From: Lutjanus erythropterus
Lineage: Eukaryota; Chordata; Actinopteri; Lutjaniformes; Lutjanidae
Length of the DNA: 64,000 nucleotides
Reading direction: 5' to 3'
Assembly (NCBI GenBank): GCA_020091685.1
Contig: CM034608.1
Coordinates: forward strand, 11,675,046 to 11,739,045
Shown here: piece after piece, positions 36,850 through 47,549 of the stretch
Layout of the letters: each line of letters begins with the position of its first letter
Numbering within the stretch: position 1 is the first letter of the stretch
Translations under genes and position numbers: made by a program
The notes under the pieces: model-generated
What the model was told of the DNA's origin: nothing
Database searches by the model: none
The model's input: only the letters and a program-made list of their open reading frames with translations

Positions 36850-37240
36850 TTGAAACACTGCACAATTTCAACTGGACACCAGCGCTCTTGATGTGGGTGC
36901 TGTGCTTCTGCAATACTGCCATCAAAAAGGAGGCCTTAGCCTTAGTATTAGCACTACAGCACTTTGAAGTGTACCTTGGGTCCTCAGGTTCTCCAAATCC
37001 TCTTGTGTTTTTTACTTAAATGCAAACCATAATCACCATGTTCTGTGCTGGTCTGTGTTACTCCAGGACTTAAACATTGATATTCAGTATAAGACAGGGT
37101 TAGAAAACGTCATGGCGGACGCTCTGTCTAGCAAACATTTTAAGGGGTATATGTTTGATTTTCAGTTGGTGAGCATGTGTGAGCGATCTCTCTCTCCTCC
37201 TCTCAGTGTCTGTGAGAGTGTTGAACTTGAGATATAGAGT
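36850..37240 (+). pseudogene. Ty3/gypsy LTR-retrotransposon RNase H relic
   Basis: The strongest block, within the frame 36792-37019, reads KKEALALVLALQHFEVYL, matching the conserved helix of a Ty3/gypsy pol RNase H domain. Just upstream, in another frame near 36872-36920, LDVGAVLLQ fits the preceding strand with its Asp. Downstream, in the frame 37055-37237, LQDLNIDIQYKTG and NVMADALS match the end of the domain that precedes integrase in a full pol. At least two frameshifts, an internal deletion before KKEAL and a stop after NPLVFF break it, and the catalytic Asp before NPL is lost. No LTR, gag, protease or integrase is recognisable nearby. It is an old, inactive remnant, described here only in its broken pieces. 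Confidence 0.85.
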
Positions 37241-37244
37241 GGCA

Positions 37245-38625
37245 GATTACACAATGCAAATATAATTGGTACCATGTCAAGATAAGCACTTTAAGTAGCC
37301 GATGGTAGGCGTTAGAAGCCCTTTTATTTTTAACCCTCTTGTCTCCTGTTTTTGTTGCTGTTGTTTATTCTGGACATTAGATTAGGATTTGTCATTTGTG
37401 TACATTTTGTTTCCTTTCAGGGAAGTCATGGTTAATTAAATTTTATTTGTTGTTTTGGGCACTACTCTCTCTGCAGTCAAATAATTGTTACTTTGAAATT
37501 TTGCTTCTTTGTGCTGCCTTTCTTCGGAGTGGGAAGAATTATATACATGCATTACATATTATTATAGTGTTTTGTAAAAGCATAATGAACAGCAAACCTT
37601 CTAGCTTTAAAATAGCTCTGGAAATACATTTTCCATATTGTATATATAATTGGTCACAGCTCTTTCTATTCTATCAGTTTTGTGTTGATGCACCAGCCCC
37701 ACTGAAAAACACTGTTTGATTGGTCATATTGTATTTGCATCTTCAACAAAAGAAAAAAAAAAACATTCACCAGGCTCATACCATCCACTGCATGCATTCA
37801 TATACATGCATGTCTACAGTACAACTTTTGCTCAACCTCTACTTCAAGTTTGTGTTGCACTTACTGTTGTGTTCATCTTGGTTTCATCATTCTTGCTCTT
37901 GTCCCGCGTGTTCTGTAAACCACTGCAACGCAGGACGTGCAAAAAAAATCATTGATAAAACTAAACAAAGACCTGCAGGCTACCCGCCTTAGCTATGATT
38001 GAATTCTGGTATACCGAGGCCCACTGTGGCCTACTGTACAATGAAACTATAATGCCTCCTTGCCAGTTGTAGCAATGGCGTGTTTAGTCTGGCGTAAGAT
38101 GTGAGAAGCAGGGGCATCTCTTATTACAATCATGTTTAGCTTTTATTGCAAATACTGGTACTACATTATTGTAGCTGGCTTCTAGTAAATGGTACATTTC
38201 CCTCAGAGAATTATTGTGAAATTGATAGTGGAGAAATAATCTGAGTGTTTGATAAATATAAACAAACTGTAGGCACACCTGCACAGTGAAATCAGAGCTC
38301 CCTTTTTAAGGTTTATTGGTGATAGACCAGCAGCTTTATTACAGAATAACTGACATCATAGTCACGTAATCACATTCATATGTGTCCAGGCGTCTTTGTG
38401 AATTTATAACAGTATTTTCCTCGCTCTGGCGTTTGCATTCATCACCTGTTCTGAGGTTTTTGGGTGTGCATATACCTTTGTAATTATCTTATAACAAGAC
38501 CAAGTGCGAGCTGTGATGTTGTTGAGGTTTGTGGACTACCTCTCTGAAGCCTCAAGTTTGGCATTATTGGGGTGACCATCTTCTTGGCCATAAAGGCAGC
38601 CTGCCTCACCACAAAGTTTCTCATA
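37245..38625. other. Unassigned AT-rich sequence
   Basis: No gene supported. Frames of 107 and 90 codons (37396-37719, 37720-37992) have no domain; an A-run at 37752-37763 lies inside one. It could include remains of the Ty3/gypsy insertion, but no LTR motif is visible. Confidence 0.45.
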
Positions 38626-38628
38626 CAA

Positions 38629-38945
38629 CTAAACAGTACAATGAAATATGTTTCTGACAACATTTAAGGTGAAAAATTGGCAGTGTAGAAACATAATATT
38701 GATCCATAGACTATTTGATCAGTACCGTCTAGTTTGACAGCTTGATCTGAGTTTTGGGAGGCTCCACTGGAAACCAGACACACATAGTTGCAGCCTGGTC
38801 ATGATCTTTATATTACAATATTAACAGTACACTAAAACATGTTTCTAAAACATTTTCGATGAGAAATAGGCAATGCAGTAACAGAATGTTGATTTAATTT
38901 GATCAGCACTAGTTTGACAGTTTGAACTGAGTTTCGTGAGCCCTG
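38629..38945 (+). repeat. Diverged tandem duplication, about 190-base period
   Basis: Unit 1 (38629-38765) and unit 2 (38825-38945) share AACAGTACA.T.AAA, ATGTTTCT.A, GATCAGTAC/GATCAGCAC and AGTTTGACAG followed by CTGAGTTT. Identity looks near 75 percent by eye. Confidence 0.65.
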
Positions 38946-38949
38946 TGTG

Positions 38950-39625
38950 TTGCACTGCTCAGACTCAGAATGACTTGTCAGTCACATGGTAGCCCCACCA
39001 TACAGCATACCCTGCTCTAATGTCTGGTTTTCTCTAAATGAAATCATCATTTACAAGCCGAACACCATGCCGCATTGAAGAATCCTCAAATTTAGCAATT
39101 GAGACCATAAACTCATTAATTTCCATAAAGTGTCATGTATATAAGTCACCGCCTGCTGGTCATTAGAAATAATACAGAATACAGAATTTGTTAATTAGTG
39201 CCAAACACAAAGAACAGCCCAGGAGGTGAGGAGTTTTGCTAGTATTTGGTCATAAACAGAAGTACCAGACAAATTCAAATTTTGACCTGATGATGATGAA
39301 CGTAAGAAGCACTCCATCATTACTGTAATTTAGCTCAAAAACAGCATTTTGATCCTTAGGTGGATGTGAGGACCTAACTTTGTCAAAATGGGAGGTGAGT
39401 CCCCAAAATGTCAGGATGTGAGCAACGCGTCCGCTTGACGTGAACACACACTTCAGTAGACACAAACAGGCACACAGTGATCGTCTCTCTGTCAGCACCT
39501 CTGGCCTTCATACTGACAACTTCATTCCGCCCATAAATATGTCAGCTGGATTATGCCAATCACTGTCAACTAGGACGTGTGTGTGCAGTTATTAGTATGC
39601 CACTAAGTATGAGTGGGTGAATACA
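38950..39625. other. Unassigned sequence
   Basis: No gene or named repeat supported. It ends where the TG microsatellite begins. Confidence 0.45.

Positions 39626-39629
<4 letters not shown>

Positions 39630-39657
<28 letters not shown>
39630..39657. repeat. (TG)14 microsatellite
   Basis: Fourteen uninterrupted TG units. Confidence 0.98.
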
Positions 39658-39659
<2 letters not shown>

Positions 39660-39750
39660 TGTATTTAGTGTTTTGAATAAAATCAGTACATCTTTCAATT
39701 TGGCCATAATTGCTACTACTTAAATTCATGATTTTATCCCCATTTTCTAT

Positions 39751-40215
39751 ACACTCTTAGAAACAAAGGTGCTAACTAGAACCAGCAAAGGTTCTTTGGC
39801 TTGTCCTCATCAGAGAAGCCTTTTTAGTTCCTGGTAGAACCATTACACGGGTAGTGCAAATGGTTCTACATAGTGCTTTTTCAGAGAACTCTAGGTGTCA
39901 AATAAGGGATTATACCTAGAACTATATGTGAAAGGTTTTACCCATAACCCACTATGAGAGGTTCTACAGAGAACCCTTCTATGGTGAAATGGTTCCACCC
40001 AGAACCCTCTCTCTGAGTTCTATTCCACTTAATATTGCACGGATTTCATCTAGAACACACCAAGAACCAATAACTATTTTATATTATGGCACAAAGAATG
40101 CTTGACAAAGTTTTTTTTTATTTTTTTTTACATTTTAACAATCCTTGAAAGAATGTTTCTTGCAAAAAGGGTTTTTAATGGAACGCTTAACAAATCCTTT
40201 CTTCAGAACCAAATG
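39751..40215 (+). mobile_element. MITE-like repeat rich in GGTTCT/AGAACC
   Basis: Starts at ACACTCTTAGAAACAAAGGT (39751-39770), which resembles the terminal sequence of a repeat I associate with many teleosts. The body alternates AGAACC and GGTTCT words at intervals of 10-30 bases through about 40070, which would fold on itself. A T-rich stretch at 40110-40130 interrupts it, and the right terminal inverted repeat is not clearly preserved. Non-coding. Confidence 0.55.
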
Positions 40216-40338
40216 TTGAGCTGAGTTCAGGAGAACACAAGTTCAGTTCTAACTCAGTTCATAGAAATGTGTGTTAAAGTGCCAATATTGGGCCACAGCT
40301 GTTGGTAAGAGCAAGTTGTTTTTCTGAGTAAACATTTT

Positions 40339-40376
40339 GTGTGTGTTTATGTGTGTGTGTGTGTGTGTATGTGTGC
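40339..40376. repeat. Interrupted (GT)n microsatellite
   Basis: GT units with a pure run of nine units at 40351-40368, interrupted on both sides. Confidence 0.9.
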
Positions 40377-40379
40377 GGG

Positions 40380-41148
40380 TACGTGTACATGGATGGTTGG
40401 AGTGTTCATCCCCCTCACTCCTAGCATTATGGTGTTTTAACGATTCTGGCAGATGTTGTTGTTGTTTTTGTTGGAGAATGAACTCACTTAAGTGTGAGAT
40501 GGTGATCTGGTGAAATTACCTACCTTTCCCCTTCAAGGGCAAATTTTTAATGACGCTTTAATCAGCAAAGGGCTCATTTGTAAGAATTATGCTGCCATCT
40601 CCCTGCTGATGGAGAAAGAGCTGACAGGTGGAAATCAGGATCATTCAGTCACATGCTGTTCACCATTACTGCTGCAGTGTTTTAGTTTCGCACCCTGACC
40701 TTGAAATTTCAGTAAAACTACCAAAAAGAAAAAACACTCTACTGTGAAATATAAACAGGCTAAACTATAGCCTCCAGGAGAGACAAAAACCCACATTTAA
40801 ATTTATCGCAACAGGCAGGGTGCGGCGATGGGATGATAGGACAGAAACCGACAGCAAAGAGAAAAGCACAGATGATTGTGGAGGGATCTGGAGGGAAGTG
40901 GAGCGAAATCTACTCTAAATACTGTCACTTTGAGACCCGACTCAAAGAGCTGAGAGACACAGAAGGAGGGCGGAACAGAGGGATGAAGCAGGGATGGATA
41001 GATTGACAGAAATAGAGTGTATAATAGGCTCTAACTGTGGCCACCTGGTGCAGGTTTTACTGGATGACTTGGCCTTGTGAGACAAACGGATATGAATCCC
41101 AGTGACACTTTTTTTTTTCACAAAGACGAAAATAGAAAAGTACGTGTG
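40380..41148. other. Unassigned sequence
   Basis: 40515-40640 is less AT-rich and free of simple repeats, with words such as TTTTTAATGACGCTTTAATC; a conserved non-coding element is possible but untestable here. 40850-41000 is purine-rich. No gene. Confidence 0.4.
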
Positions 41149-41149
41149 T

Positions 41150-41335
41150 TAAAGGGATCATTTGGATTATTTGAAGTGGGGTTGCATGAGGTATTTATTG
41201 ATAGTCAGTGTAACTAGTGTAAGAAAAGGTCGGCTCTGCCCCAGTTTGGTGAAGCGGAGAGGAGTACCACCTTGGAGGAAAAGCAATGTACTGGTGTGGA
41301 CAGGGTCAGCAGCAAAATGTATTTTATAAGTCCTT
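41150..41335 (+). mobile_element. Family B outer arm (repeat fragment)
   Basis: AAAGGGATCATTTGGATTAT then TTTGAAGTGGGGTTGCATGA opens the segment, and CCAGTTTGGTGAAGCGGAGA (41241-41260), GAGTACCA and GGACAGGGTCAGCA (41298-41311) follow. The same order occurs at 56940-57100, directly outside the family B palindrome there. Here the sequence runs straight into a LINE fragment, as if truncated or interrupted by it. Confidence 0.65.
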
Positions 41336-41872
41336 ACCCCATGTGAGGGAGTTCTAGTATCCCAGGGTCTTGTTCTCGGGTGAGAGGAGTTTAGCCAGAA
41401 GGCAAAGCTCTTGATTTACCAGTCAGTCTTTGTTCCTACTCTCAACTATGGTCATGAAAGGTGGGTCATGGCTGAAAAAAGGATATCATGGATACAAGCG
41501 GCCGAAATGGGTTTTCTCAGGGGGGTGACTGTCATCTCCCTTCGGGATAAGGTGAGAAGCTCAGTCATCTGTGAGAGACTTGGAGTAGAGCCACTTCTCC
41601 TTTGCACAGAAAGGAGCCAGTTGAGGTGATTCAGGTATCTTGTGAGGATGCCACCTGCTCGCCTTCCTAGGAAGGTGTTCCAGCCACATCCAGCTGGGAG
41701 GGGGGCTCGAGGCAGGCCGAGGACTAGGTGGAGGGATTGTATCTCGACCCTGGCCTGGGAACGCCTCAAGATTCCCCAGTCAGAAGTGGTTAATATGGTC
41801 GGGGAAGGGGTCCTCTGTGGGGTCTTAACTTAAGATATGCAGTTGAAGATGTATGCATGGACGGATCTGGAA
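41336..41872 (+). mobile_element. RTE-type LINE (Rex3-like?), 5'-truncated 3' end
   Basis: In one frame, 41393-41833 encodes the C-terminal tail of a fish non-LTR retrotransposon: VFVPTLNYGHERWVMAE, IQAAEMGFLRGV, LGVEPLLL.ERSQLR, then MPPARLP, GARGRPRTRWRD and LAWERLKIP. A single stop at about 41627-41629 replaces a codon where Trp is expected. The segment before 41393 is in another frame with a stop at 41355-41357, so there is a deletion upstream. After the coding stop at 41831-41833 the element ends in GATGTATGCATGGACGGAT (about 41848-41866), a decayed GATG-type tail of the sort RTE-clade elements have. Endonuclease and catalytic reverse transcriptase are absent. The subfamily name is tentative. 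Confidence 0.85.
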
Positions 41873-41874
41873 GT

Positions 41875-42385
41875 AAATCAGCACATTAGCATTTCCAGCT
41901 CCATTGCCTGGAAGTCAGTGTTTTACTTCTCATTATTTTGCTTGAATTAAGGTCTGTGGGTAACACAAGCTTAAGAGATTTTCATGTTTTTTTCTGAAAC
42001 ATAAAATACATCACCAAATTTCCCCCTCATGAATTTTTAAGCTTTTACATGTCTTTGAAATGGTAGTTTCTAAATGAGACTACAAAGTTTGTCACTGATT
42101 TTAAACATTTGTCAGTTAATTAGTGGTGGTGATGTTGAGTCACCTGACCATGGCGTAGTTTGTCTATATCCTAATGTTAGCTTTTTACTTCTGGGAATTG
42201 CATTTACACAAAATGTGTCAGTATCATAAACATTTGTTCATTACAGAGTTTATATTCTGCACTAATCTAAAATCCAATGGAAAAATCCCATATAGACTCT
42301 TTGTGGAGGGAACCAGAGCAATGCTAACTTCTGGCTCAGTATATAAATATATGTCATTCCTGTAGCACTATATATTTGGGATATT
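41875..42385. other. Unassigned sequence between LINE and foldback core
   Basis: No gene. Its origin matters for the nesting question: if the arm at 41150 and the core at 42388 belong to one family B element, this stretch plus the LINE would be inserted DNA. Confidence 0.4.
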
Positions 42386-42387
42386 TT

Positions 42388-42681
42388 CACCACTTATGTA
42401 AACCAAATATCACTCTCCAAAGCAAGCAGACTTCTTTTGGAAAAACAGTAACTTTACCTTGCAAAACACGAGAGTTGCTGTCATGATTAATTAATTTATT
42501 TGTGTTATTGTGTATTTTGGTGAATCATAGCTAACCTTTTAATAAACCAAAGTCATACAATAACACAAATAAACTAAATAATGAAAGTAATGGTAGAACT
42601 GTAACTCCAGACAGAGTGATATTTGGCTTACATAACAGTGGTTTCCTATAAGAAAAGGCTGTTTGATGGTGATTTTTTGTG
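42388..42681. mobile_element. Palindromic foldback MITE, family B, copy 2
   Basis: The left arm 42388-42522 contains AAACCAAATATCACTCTCCA and CGAGAGTTGCTGTC. The right arm 42544-42681 is its diverged reverse complement, with GAGTGATATTTGG at 42615-42627. At the centre AATAAACCAAAGTCATACAA faces TGTATTTTGGTG. Copies 1 and 3 lie at 14322 and 57137. Confidence 0.75.
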
Positions 42682-42689
42682 GCATTTGA

Positions 42690-43270
42690 TTCCTTTTTGT
42701 AATTTATCATTCAATATAGACATAAAATGTAATGAATATAATGCACAAGCAAAATAACCCTGTTATTTATATACCACAACTAGTCATTGTAGGTGCAGCT
42801 ACTGAAGTGTATCCTTTAAATCTTTAAATTTGTAGCATGAACATATTGAGAAAGGGAAGCCCACAGGGCCGAGCTGCTGGCTTAAATCTACAAGGTACAC
42901 TGTATACTGCATGTGTGCCAAGCAAGACTAAGTCCACAGCTGTTTCAACGTTAACCTTTGCAGTTGCTGAAATTTGTTAAGGTCAATAAAGAGATTCAAG
43001 ATATAACCATGGGTATGAGTAAATATTTAATGAGTACAAAATGCTATAACCATTCTATTTGTTTGATGGAAATTATACCAGTGCAGTATAGTGTTGAAAC
43101 AGGAGGCTGCTCCTGCTTGGACTGCTGACTCAGCAGCTGAGCAGCGCAAAACACAAATCTGAGCCAGTCTCACATTTGGAGATTAGCACCAAGCAATTCT
43201 TAGAAAAACTTTCTCAAGGCTTTAAGTGGTGTAAATCAATAATTTTCACAGAAACTGTGAAAAATCCCAA
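42690..43270. other. Unassigned AT-rich sequence
   Basis: No gene. CTGAAGTGTATCCTTTAAA near 42811-42829 could be a decayed right outer end of the family B element, but the match is too weak to claim. Confidence 0.35.
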
Positions 43271-43274
43271 TTTA

Positions 43275-43690
43275 TATTATGCATTTGGCTAAGCTATCAT
43301 CCATCATGGAAAACAACTCCCAGCCCGTGCAGGACACGATAAGAGCACTGGCAACAGGCTGCTTCACCCAAAGTGTGAGAAGGAGCGTTACCACAGGTCC
43401 TTCGTTCATCCAGCTGTCAGACTGGAAAACCAGCACTGCTCCCAGTGGACCACACACACCAAAACTGAGAATGACTGCACTATTAATGTACACTGACTGT
43501 GCAATATCAGCACTTCAGGTGTATCTTTTCACTTCAAACTGTGCAATATCAATAACTCAGTCATGTATATTATAATTTTTTGATAGTGCAATATCAGTAT
43601 TTCCTATGTGCAACTGTGTAAACTCTCTTATTGAGTGTGTTACTTAGTGTGTATCATATCTTATTTCCATCTTATTATCAGTGGAACTTC
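43275..43690 (+). mobile_element. Jockey/L2-type LINE 3' end, second fragment
   Basis: The frame from 43279 encodes KLSSIMENNSQPVQDTIRAL, the last conserved block of this LINE's ORF2. The homology then shifts frame near 43358: CEKERYHRS and FVHPAVRLENQHCSQW lie in a different frame, so one small indel separates them. After the stop the 3' UTR repeats TGTGCAATATCA (43499-43510, 43541-43552, and as AGTGCAATATCA at 43586-43597). The related fragment at 16600-17145 carries the segment just before this one, overlapping at the LSIMD block. It is 5'-truncated and dead. Confidence 0.75.
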
Positions 43691-43694
43691 CACC

Positions 43695-45955
43695 AAAAGG
43701 GCAAATATAAGCATCATTTATTGGCTAAAGCTGGAAATTTAATTAATAATTTACTTTTACAAAATGGAAAAATGAACATCAAATGTCAATGATCAGTGTT
43801 ACTCAAGATCAATGACCTGCATCTACTTTAAGATAACCTGTTTCCTTGTTAAAAACTTGGCAGAAGCTGAGTTGTTAGCTTTGTTTTGGATTGATTGTTT
43901 GAACTCAAGTTGTCGTTAACCGGTCAGCAGAACATCTGATCTATTGAGACAGAATTGGCTGCCTCCTCCTGTTCCTGGATTGTTCCTCAGGCATCTGTAA
44001 TTTCACTGACTCTTAAGTCAGTTGTTTACTCTTTAAATACTTATCTCTGATTGGCCCTAATGATGCTTTCTCTGCAGAAACAACCTTTCAACAGAAGGTT
44101 GTCCCAAAATTTATAAACTATTTTTTTCTAACATTGCTGACTTTGTGCCAAATCTTGCTTGATAATAGTATATCAACCATAATGCATCTTGGTTTTGAAG
44201 CTGTATTATAGTAATATTTTACATTAATGGTGAATCAAATGAGGATAGTTTCTCTGGGAGCTGTGTTCTCTGCTTTAGGAACACCCTGCTTAAACATATT
44301 CAAACAGTGAAGCTGCCTGGTGCGACATCGGGCTCATCTGTTGACCATTCAGGAGCTCAGCACAGTATTCGTTGTAATTATATTTATATTGGAGGATTCT
44401 GCACCACACAGATTGTGTCCAACAGTCAGTGCCAGTGAGGGAGGAAGTCTGCCCTATAACCAGCAAAGCTGCTTGCAACAAGGTGGAGTTCTGGGTGGTG
44501 GCTGGGTGTATAACACATCCGACTTTCCCCAGTTCACATCCCATAAAAATCCTCATGTTGCAACTATTTTCTAACGTGTAATGTTTTTAGAAGAAGAACA
44601 GAACAGAACAGAAAAAATGTTGCCTTTATAAACACTGTCACTAAGGGTAAACTTCAGGTAATCCAGGGTTTTGTAAAACCATCCAATATTGATCTCCTTA
44701 TGGTTTCAGCAGTTCCAAAGAATGAGTTTGGGGTTAAGGGCCTTGTACAGTACCATTAAAGAGAGGATAAGTGGTGGATTCACTTTCCCAAACCAGATTC
44801 ATCCGAGCTCTCACAAGCCACTGCCATCCTTAATAATCTAACAATATTTGTAATTGTTCAGCAACCACTCATTTGAACCAGCAAAACCAGTTTTTGTGAA
44901 TCTTTTTTACACCTGTCCCTTTTCACTTTGTGCTCTAATGTTGAAAAGAAAACCAAATTTTTAAGATGACTATGAGTGCGAACCCGTTAGAGTGACATGT
45001 ATTCACATCTTAAGCTAGCTCATGTCAGCAAAATGCTAGCTAAAAAGCCAGCTATTCTATCAATCCTTAGTTAGTTGGTCAATAAATTAGTTAGCTGTAC
45101 ACAACTGTTACTGGAGCACAGAGCATTAAGGGGTGGGACTTGGAAAGGGTCAAGAGAGGTGAAGTCATGGCCCTTCTAGCAGACCACCAGGGAACCTTAC
45201 TCGGGGAAAAAACATGTATTGTACTCAATGATGGGAGACCAAATTTTTTGAACTGTGCCATGAATTACACATTATCTAATTAGGTATGTTCACACACTTT
45301 GAAGATACCTAATTAGAAAGACTACACAGCCAGAAGTCACGAAAGTGATGACTTAACTTTCTTCTTCCAAAAGCTAACATTAGCCACTGAAGCTACGTTG
45401 CCTGTGTGTTTTCGTACCACGATGTAGTCACACAAGCAACAGGTCCTACTCGTTCTTTCTTTTCCTGGCTGAATAAAAATTCTTGTTTACACCAACAAGC
45501 TTTCACACATCTGGTGCACATTAGTACAGCTGGCCGGTGGAGCCCTGTGTTACCACATTTGGACCTTTTTCTCCATATTTTGAACTGTCTCACTCCTTTC
45601 TCCCTATAACATAAACTATCTGTGTGCACCTTCTCCAATGGCTTTTTCATTTACCCTTTGTGAGTATCAGGCCATTACTCTTCAAGTGATATAATGACAG
45701 GTATTACAGTAAGATTGACCTCTCCATAATGTGTTTTTAAAGTCGAGAAACTTTCAACTTTGAAATACTACACTGGAGGTACTAAAGGACATGAAACTCT
45801 CAGAATAATGGTGTTATTTTAGTCTTATCAAGGGGAGGGATTAAGGGACTAGAGCCTGCTGAGATTTTCAATGAGAGATTATAATGGATGTACTGTAGTG
45901 CACTAACACAACAAGTCTCTATCTCTAACACAATACACTCTGATCACCTAATTTG
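43695..45955. other. Unassigned; weak SINE-like trace
   Basis: GTTTGGGGTTAAGGGCCTTG at 44728-44747 resembles a word found near tRNA-derived repeats in fish, but no usable B-box follows. Reading frames up to 88 codons lack domains. No gene supported. Confidence 0.4.
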
Positions 45956-45958
45956 GCA

Positions 45959-45981
45959 ACACACACACACACACACACACA
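45959..45981. repeat. (AC)n microsatellite
   Basis: Eleven and a half AC units. Confidence 0.97.
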
Positions 45982-46134
45982 TCCGCACATGTACAAATCT
46001 GGCTGGCATAAAAGGTTGCACTACCTCCCCATCTGTGTTTGTGCTGTATTTTACCTCATTTTTGAAGCAGCCAGCTCTTACGTAGGGCTGGGCTTATTAG
46101 TGGCAGTGTGGAGATAGAAGTGGCTGGATGTTGG

Positions 46135-46460
46135 AATGAATTCATTTAAAAAGGAGCGGCATGTCGGGAGTCACCTGGGAAATCATGGATTAGATAAAGC
46201 TACCTGCGTATTCCTCCTGGAGGAAAGAAACACATTACAGACAGCATTAACTGGCTGGATGGAGGTCCTGGACACAGAGATACGTATAGTGAGTCAGGAA
46301 GACATGTAGTAATACCACCAGGGTATAAAAAGACAACAAAGCATGGCTAAAGCACCCGGGTTATTCCTCTGGGATGAAAATACTACACACATTATAGGCA
46401 GTAATAACAAGCTGGGAGAAAAAAAAACAGACAGAAAGTTGAATTTGGATTAGATAAAGC
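46135..46460 (+). repeat. Diverged tandem duplication, about 155-base period
   Basis: TAAAGCTACCTG.GTATTCCTCCTGG and CACATTACAGACAGCATTAA (46195-46250) are echoed by TAAAGCACCCGGGTTATTCC and CACATTATAGGCAGTAATAA (46348-46408). A third TTAGATAAAGCTGCC starts at 46450. Confidence 0.6.
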
Positions 46461-46469
46461 TGCCTTTGT

Positions 46470-46645
46470 CATAGCCCCAGTTTGTGCCTCTCATTAATTA
46501 GCATATATTCAGGTCACAGAGGTTTTTCTAAAAGATAATTAACAAGCAATCTTTGAAAAAAAAACCATAAGGCCATTTAAAAACATTGTCAGAACACCAA
46601 TTAGTGTTTTTGATTACATCTGGTCAGGTAATACCTCGCCGGAGG
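46470..46645. other. Possible conserved non-coding element
   Basis: Homeodomain-like words cluster: TCATTAATTAGCATAT at 46491-46506, GATAATTAAC at 46535-46544, CCAATTAGTG at 46598-46607. No simple repeats. The inference rests on composition only. Confidence 0.25.
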
Positions 46646-46649
46646 AACT

Positions 46650-47440
46650 CGTGGATGTTGCTCGGAAAGAAGACAAGAAAATTATGTTGGAGGTGAAGGC
46701 TGTCTGATGCCTTCCAACACCTAACACCATGACCTGACTCTCACCTCCCATCACATAACATCTGACGCTGTCTGTCAATGTCAATTATTTATTTATCTTT
46801 GTATTTATTAGTTTAATTATCAGGCACAATGCAAGAGACACTGAAGCAGGTTTCAGCAACAAAATACAAATGTGTTGCACGTAAGGTTTCTAACCAAGGC
46901 TAATTTATATCCCCTGTCCCTGGTTTAGCTTTTCTACTTCAAAAGGTCATGACACAAAATAGCATGAATTCATGAATAAATTTAAGTACTTACATCCCAA
47001 TAAATAAGCACTGTTGTCATGTAATCAAACCAACCAGAGGGGGGAGTAGGACCAGCCAGCAGCCAAATGCTGGTAAAATATAAAAGTGGCTGATATATTT
47101 ATGGTGGCTGTGTACTTGCTATCATCTACATTTGTACTTTTTAAACAGACAACACACATTTTATATTGTGATATTTATGTGTTTCCTTACAGGAAATAAC
47201 ATTTAATACGGCCAACAGGAAGTAGGATGTTATTAGCGATGGTCAGTTATCTTGATAAGCCATCTTTTTTTTTTTTTTTTGTTAAATTAGCAGGTAACAT
47301 ACAGATAAGTCCTCACTTCAACATAATGAATCAACCATTCTGCAGTGCTTTCAGTGCGAGCAACAGCAATATATAGAAACAGGGGATCTAACAAAAGTTC
47401 AGCAAAAAATGGTGCCACATGAACATCGCTGGCAATACAC
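46650..47440. other. Unassigned; poly(T) run
   Basis: T16 at 47265-47280. No gene. Confidence 0.45.
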
Positions 47441-47445
47441 TATGA

Positions 47446-47545
47446 ATGAAGATCATTCCCTAACCCTACTCAAAGTGCTTTTTTTTCCCCCTAACCTACT
47501 GAAAATGAAGATATTTCCCTAACTCTACCCAAAGTGCTTTGGTTA
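47446..47545 (+). repeat. Tandem duplication, about 60-base unit
   Basis: GAAGAT..TTCCCTAACCCTACTCAAAGTGCTTT (47448-47482) is repeated as GAAGATATTTCCCTAACTCTACCCAAAGTGCTTT (47507-47540). Recent enough to align without gaps across most of the unit. Confidence 0.8.
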
Positions 47546-47549
47546 CAGC

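Noticed and set aside
44728..44830. Possible further tRNA-derived SINE (GGGTTAAGGGCCTTG word)
   Set aside because: No B-box within a sensible distance and no tail; the similarity is too short to call.
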